Part shown: in pieces, positions 5,574-9,060 of the stretch
Position numbering within the stretch: position 1 is the stretch's first letter
Layout of the letters: each line of letters opens with the position of its first letter
Assembly: GCA_016763095.1 (NCBI GenBank)
Contig: JAESUK010000132.1
Span: forward strand, 1 to 9,060
Direction of reading: 5' to 3'
DNA length: 9,060 nucleotides
Source: Alphaproteobacteria bacterium
Lineage (GTDB): Bacteria; Pseudomonadota; Alphaproteobacteria; Micavibrionales; Micavibrionaceae
Position numbers and translations under genes: made by a program
Notes under the pieces: model-generated
Databases searched by the model: none
What the model saw: only the letters and a program-made list of their open reading frames with translations
Told to the model about the DNA's origin: nothing

Positions 5574-8211
5574 CCAATTGTTTTAGGGCAATGCTGAGTT
5601 TTTCTTTTGCTCCAATCGCTTGTACTTGTCTGTTTTTTTGCTCTTCAACAACTTCTTTAGGGGCATTTTCTACAAATTTCTTATTGTTAAGCTTTTGTGC
5701 AATTTTGTTTATATCGGTATCCAGCTTTCCAATCTCTTTCTGTAGGCGTTCGCGTTCTTTATCAAGATCAATAAGATCTGCGATTGGTAGAATAAGCGTT
5801 GTACCACCAACAATCGTTTGCAACGCCCCTTTTGGTGCGTCAGAGCTTTCCTTGATGCTTTCAAGGCGGGCAAGTCTACGAATAACTTCTTCGTACTCTT
5901 TAAAGCGTCTTTGTGTCTCGTCAGAGGCATCTGTATATTGAAGCATGATCTTTGCTTTTGCTGGGACGTTCATATCAGAGCGCACGCTCCTGATTTCCGT
6001 GATGATTTTAATCACCCATGCCAAATCATTTTCTGCTTCTGTGCAAAGTTTAATGTCTGAGTAATCAGGCCATGATCCAGAAATAAGGTTTTGTCCTTTT
6101 CTGTCTCCGAGAGATTTGTAGAGTTCTTCAGTGATGTAAGGCATGAACGGGTTGAGGAGTGTAAGAATTTGATCCAACACCCATGCGGCGGTTGCGCGTG
6201 TCTCTATGGCAATGTCATCGTCATGGGAAAAGGTAGGTTTGATAAGTTCAACGTACCAGTCACAGAATGTCCCCCATGAGAATTGGTAAAGGCTTAAAGC
6301 AGAATCGTTGAATTTACATTCTTCAAGTCCCTTCTCTACCAATGCTTTTGTTTTAACAACTTCAGATACAATCCATTTGTTTTTTGCATCTTTAACTGCG
6401 GATGGATCAAAGCCTTCCACTGGCTTACAGCCATTCATTTCACAGAATCTTGAGGCATTCCAAAGTTTAGTCGCAAAGTTACGGTAACCTTCCACGCGTT
6501 GTTCAGAGATTCTAATGTCTCTGCCTTGTGCTGCCATTGCGGTCATTGTAAATCGTACGGCGTCAGTCCCAAATTTTTCGATAAGGACAAGTGGGTCAAC
6601 CACGTTGCCTTTTGATTTGGACATTTTCTGTCCTTTTTCATCTCGGACAAGGGCATGCATATAAACTGTTTTAAATGGAACATCCCCCATAAAGTGAATG
6701 CCCATCATCATCATACGGGCGACCCAGAAGAAAATGATGTCAAAGCTCGTGATGAGAACGTCACCTGGGTAGTATTTATCTAGTTCAGGCGTTTTTTCAG
6801 GCCAGCCAAGTGTTGAAAATGGCCAGAGCGCGGAGGAAAACCATGTGTCGAGAACATCCTCTTCCTGTCTTAGAGGAACATCTTGCCCGTGGCTTTCTCG
6901 TGCTTGTGCCATTGCCTCTTCCTCAGTTTCGGCAACATAGATTTCATCGTTTGGTCCAAACCATGCTGGGATTCTATGTCCCCACCATAGCTGGCGTGAA
7001 ATACACCATGGCTGAATGTTTTCTAGCCATGCAAAATAAGTGTTTTCCCATTGTTGTGGTACGAACTTAGTTTTTCCAGAGCGTACAGCTTCGAGTGCAG
7101 GCTTTGCGAGTGTTTTTGCATCTACATACCATTGTTCCGTTAGAAATGGCTCTACGATTGTTGATTTGCTCTTCTCGTCATAAGGAACGGAATGCTTAAT
7201 GTTTTCTACTTTCTTTAGAAGCTCAAGTTCCTCAAGTTCTACAAGAATTTTTTTACGCGCATCAAAGCGATCCATGCCTCTATAATCTTCTGGGGCATTC
7301 TCATTCAGTTCTGCACGTTTATTGAGCACGCTGATAACAGGCAGATTATGACGTTGTCCAACCTCAAAGTCATTGAAGTCATGCGCAGGAGTGATTTTAA
7401 CCGCGCCTGTTCCTTTTTCAGGATCAGAGTATTCGTCTGCGATAATTTTGATTGGTCTGTTTACGATTGGTACAACGGCGTATTTACCGATAAGGTCTTT
7501 GTAACGTTCGTCGTCTGGATGAACAGCTATAGCTGTATCGCCGAGAAGCGTTTCAGGGCGTGTGGTAGCAACGGTAATATATAGTTCTTGTTCGCCTTCG
7601 ATTGGGTAGTCTATATACCACATGAGACCTTTAACTTCTTTAAGCTCGACCTCAAGGTCAGAAAGAACGGTCTGTGTTTTTGGATCCCAGTTTACGAGGC
7701 GGTTGGCGCGGTAAATAAGTTTCTCATTATAGAGCTGAACAAATACTTTTTTAACAGCTTCGGAAAGTCCTTCATCCATTGTGAATCGTTCACGTTCCCA
7801 ATCAGGGGTTGTTCCAAGACGTTTTAATTGTCCTACAATGTTTGTCTTGCATTCTTCTTTCCATGCCCATGCACGTTCCATAAAGCCTTCACGCCCAAGT
7901 TTTTGACGTGTTGTACCTTCTGAGGCCAGTTGACGTTCTAGCACCATGTGAACCGCAATACTTGCGTGGTCTGTTCCCGGTTGCCAAAGAGCATCTTTTC
8001 CCTTCATACGGTTATAGCGTATGAGGATATCTTGTAATGTGTGGTTAAGCGCATGACCAATATGTAAGCTTCCCGTCACGTTTGGTGGAGGCATCATGAT
8101 GGTGAATGGATCGGCGGAGCTTTCTGGGTTCGCACCAAAAACACCTGATTCTTCCCATTCTTTGTAATACTTTTCTTCAACTGATTTAGGGTCAAAAGTA
8201 GTGTCCAGCAT
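5563..8211 (-). CDS. valS: Valyl-tRNA synthetase
   Basis: Class I aminoacyl-tRNA synthetase that charges tRNA-Val in the cytoplasm and edits mischarged threonine. The 882 residues are within the bacterial range. The catalytic Rossmann fold shows PPPNVTGSLHIGH (HIGH at 50-53) and KMSKS (529-533). The inserted CP1 editing domain has TTRPETLLGDTA (216-227) and GTGAVKITPAHDFND (267-281). WCISRQLWWGHRIPAW (402-417) and SFDIIFFWVARM (489-500) are further ValRS blocks. The anticodon-binding domain follows from about 605, and residues 815-880 form the charged C-terminal coiled coil typical of bacterial ValRS. AAGGAT on the complement (8220-8225) lies 8 nt before the ATG and supports this start. popZ is 50 bp upstream and the TPR-like gene overlaps its end. 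Confidence 0.98.
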   Translation of the reverse strand: MLDTTFDPKSVEEKYYKEWEESGVFGANPESSADPFTIMMPPPNVTGSLHIGHALNHTLQDILIRYNRMKGKDALWQPGTDHASIAVHMVLERQLASEGTTRQKLGREGFMERAWAWKEECKTNIVGQLKRLGTTPDWERERFTMDEGLSEAVKKVFVQLYNEKLIYRANRLVNWDPKTQTVLSDLEVELKEVKGLMWYIDYPIEGEQELYITVATTRPETLLGDTAIAVHPDDERYKDLIGKYAVVPIVNRPIKIIADEYSDPEKGTGAVKITPAHDFNDFEVGQRHNLPVISVLNKRAELNENAPEDYRGMDRFDARKKILVELEELELLKKVENIKHSVPYDEKSKSTIVEPFLTEQWYVDAKTLAKPALEAVRSGKTKFVPQQWENTYFAWLENIQPWCISRQLWWGHRIPAWFGPNDEIYVAETEEEAMAQARESHGQDVPLRQEEDVLDTWFSSALWPFSTLGWPEKTPELDKYYPGDVLITSFDIIFFWVARMMMMGIHFMGDVPFKTVYMHALVRDEKGQKMSKSKGNVVDPLVLIEKFGTDAVRFTMTAMAAQGRDIRISEQRVEGYRNFATKLWNASRFCEMNGCKPVEGFDPSAVKDAKNKWIVSEVVKTKALVEKGLEECKFNDSALSLYQFSWGTFCDWYVELIKPTFSHDDDIAIETRATAAWVLDQILTLLNPFMPYITEELYKSLGDRKGQNLISGSWPDYSDIKLCTEAENDLAWVIKIITEIRSVRSDMNVPAKAKIMLQYTDASDETQRRFKEYEEVIRRLARLESIKESSDAPKGALQTIVGGTTLILPIADLIDLDKERERLQKEIGKLDTDINKIAQKLNNKKFVENAPKEVVEEQKNRQVQAIGAKEKLSIALKQLDAA

Positions 8212-8219
8212 ATCGTAAT

Positions 8220-8225
8220 ATCCTT
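8220..8225 (-). promoter_or_regulatory. Shine-Dalgarno site of valS
   Basis: AAGGAT read on the minus strand sits 8 nt before the valS ATG and fixes the start at MLDTTFDP, which also matches family N-termini. Confidence 0.7.
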
Positions 8226-8261
8226 GCCGTTTAACGTTTAAAACTGTGTATGAGTATTGTT

Positions 8262-8789
8262 TTAGCTGTCTCTGGCCTGTCGAGCAAGTTTTTCTAGCTC
8301 TTTTTCGACTAAGACTTCGACGAGACGTGGCATATTGCTGTCAATCCACTCGCGTAGCATTGGACGCAACATATCTTTAACGATTTCCTCAAGGGTTACG
8401 TTCTCGCTAAAGTTCGCAAGGGCAATGTTCTCGGAAAGTTTAGTGAATGCGCCAACAGTTGCAGAGGCCGCAATGCTTGTGAAAAGTTCTTCTTTGTTAG
8501 AATCGTCTGTATCATCCTCAGGAAAGCTCGCATCAAAAGCAGCTTCTGTATTTGATTCGTCTTCTTGCATATCCTTTGTTAATTCAAAAATATCTTCTTC
8601 AGGCGCGTCTTCTTCTATTGGAGCAGGCTCTTCCATGTCTTCAACAGGTTCAGCTTCAACAACAGGCTCAGAAACGTCTTCCTCTGGCGCGTCTGTTGAT
8701 TCCGCCTCTGCATCATCATCAGAGATAATCTGACGAATTGAAGCTAGAATTTCTTCAATGGATGGGTCTTGTTCTGTTGTATCGGCCAT
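8262..8789 (-). CDS. popZ: PopZ-type polar organizing protein (DUF2497)
   Basis: In Caulobacter, PopZ forms polymeric condensates at cell poles and tethers ParB-parS and other polar proteins; other alphaproteobacterial homologues also mark poles. The 175-residue protein has the expected three parts: an N-terminal client-binding helix PSIEEILASIRQIISDDD (9-26), a disordered acidic region rich in Pro, Glu and Asp (about 27-100), and a C-terminal helical oligomerisation region with VTLEEIVKDMLRPMLREWID (131-150) continuing to LARQAR. Its neighbours, a TolC-family gene upstream and valS 50 bp downstream, match a gene order I associate with DUF2497 genes in alphaproteobacteria. The ribosome site is modest (AAGAAGA about 10 nt before ATG). 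The family call is strong from both termini; the polar role in this organism is inferred. Confidence 0.9.
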   Translation of the reverse strand: MADTTEQDPSIEEILASIRQIISDDDAEAESTDAPEEDVSEPVVEAEPVEDMEEPAPIEEDAPEEDIFELTKDMQEDESNTEAAFDASFPEDDTDDSNKEELFTSIAASATVGAFTKLSENIALANFSENVTLEEIVKDMLRPMLREWIDSNMPRLVEVLVEKELEKLARQARDS

Positions 8790-8827
8790 TCTTAATGAAT
8801 CTTCTTTTCAAATTTATTATTAGTCAG

Positions 8828-8854
8828 TTTGTACGATTGTTAAGCTCTTGTCAA
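8828..8854 (-). promoter_or_regulatory. Candidate promoter of popZ-valS
   Basis: On the minus strand an exact TTGACA (8849-8854) is followed by TACAAA (8828-8833, 4 of 6 matches). The spacer is only 15 bp, shorter than ideal, so the -10 call is uncertain. It lies in the 78-bp gap between the tolC stop and popZ. Confidence 0.35.
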
Positions 8855-8867
8855 AGCAGGATTTTGC

Positions 8868-9060
8868 CTACTCTGGATAATCCACATCAAAACCCAACCA
8901 ATTGCCTCCAATATTTTTCATGACGGCGGTATTGTTTGGAAGTGTGCTTTTTAACATGAATGTATCAGGAGACAACGCCCCTATTTGTCTTGCTAGATCG
9001 AATCCTGCAATCATAAGGTCGCGCTCTGCTCTTATTAGATTAACTTGTGCATCAAGATGT
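8868..9060 (-). CDS. tolC: TolC-family outer membrane efflux protein, C-terminal fragment
   Basis: The frame enters from the right edge and stops at TAG (8868-8870), giving the last 63 residues. LDAQVNLIRAERDLMIAGFD followed by LARQIGAL matches the end of the last long helix of TolC-type outer membrane channels, where LDAxxxLxxAxxxLxxAxxD is typical. A short tail ending DVDYPE follows. TolC proteins form trimeric channels through the outer membrane and periplasm for type I secretion and drug efflux. The fragment has no start codon inside the window because the gene begins outside it. Same strand as popZ with 78 bp between, so it may be co-transcribed or separate. The family call rests on a short segment and the expected gene order. 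Confidence 0.75.
   Translation of the reverse strand, partial: HLDAQVNLIRAERDLMIAGFDLARQIGALSPDTFMLKSTLPNNTAVMKNIGGNWLGFDVDYPE

Noticed and set aside
8228..8241. Direct repeat CGTTTAA CGTTTAA between popZ and valS
   Set aside because: Two 7-bp AT-rich copies in a 50-bp gap, without promoter boxes or a known site; chance is adequate.
8335..8733. Ser/Ala-rich open frame opposite popZ
   Set aside because: The serine-rich translation is the complement of the Glu/Asp/Ala-rich linker codons of popZ; there is no independent support.
8856..8876. Terminator between tolC and popZ
   Set aside because: Only a 3-bp AGG/CCT pairing is possible, with no T-run.

Overview
The window looks like a chromosomal segment of a low-GC alphaproteobacterium. 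The evidence is a PopZ-type protein (DUF2497 family) next to valS and tolC, a zinc-free bL31 of the alphaproteobacterial form (MKADTHPEYH...), and alphaproteobacterial flavour in the metabolic enzymes. I cannot place it to genus. No phage, insertion sequence, CRISPR array, tRNA or rRNA is visible.

Plus strand, 1-4310: a central-carbon block made of transketolase (5' end cut by the window edge), type I glyceraldehyde-3-phosphate dehydrogenase (gap) and an E. coli-type class II fructose-bisphosphate aldolase (fba). They are tightly spaced (33 bp, then 3 bp), so they are probably co-transcribed. These enzymes share glyceraldehyde-3-phosphate and fructose-6-phosphate/fructose-1,6-bisphosphate as substrates or products, linking the non-oxidative pentose phosphate pathway to glycolysis/gluconeogenesis. 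A phosphoglycerate kinase gene, a common companion of gap, is not between gap and fba. After a 164-bp gap with inverted repeats and a weak promoter candidate comes rpmE (bL31). It carries an unusual C-terminal KEET triplicate and ends at a clear, probably bidirectional, rho-independent terminator.

Minus strand, 9060-4322 (read right to left): the C-terminal end of a TolC-family outer membrane efflux protein, popZ, valS, a membrane-anchored TPR-like protein of unknown function that overlaps or abuts the end of valS, and a small cysteine-containing lipoprotein. A promoter candidate with an exact TTGACA lies between tolC and popZ. A second one precedes the lipoprotein gene, and its spacer/-10 region carries a perfect 7-6-7 inverted repeat that could be an operator. 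popZ-valS-TPR protein reads as one transcription unit, with the lipoprotein as a separately controlled last gene. The two strands converge on the terminator near 4290.

Most of the window is ordinary housekeeping DNA. The less explained parts are the TPR-like protein with paired cysteines, the lipoprotein and its operator-like palindrome, and the repeat tail of bL31. I see no convincing undescribed multi-gene system.
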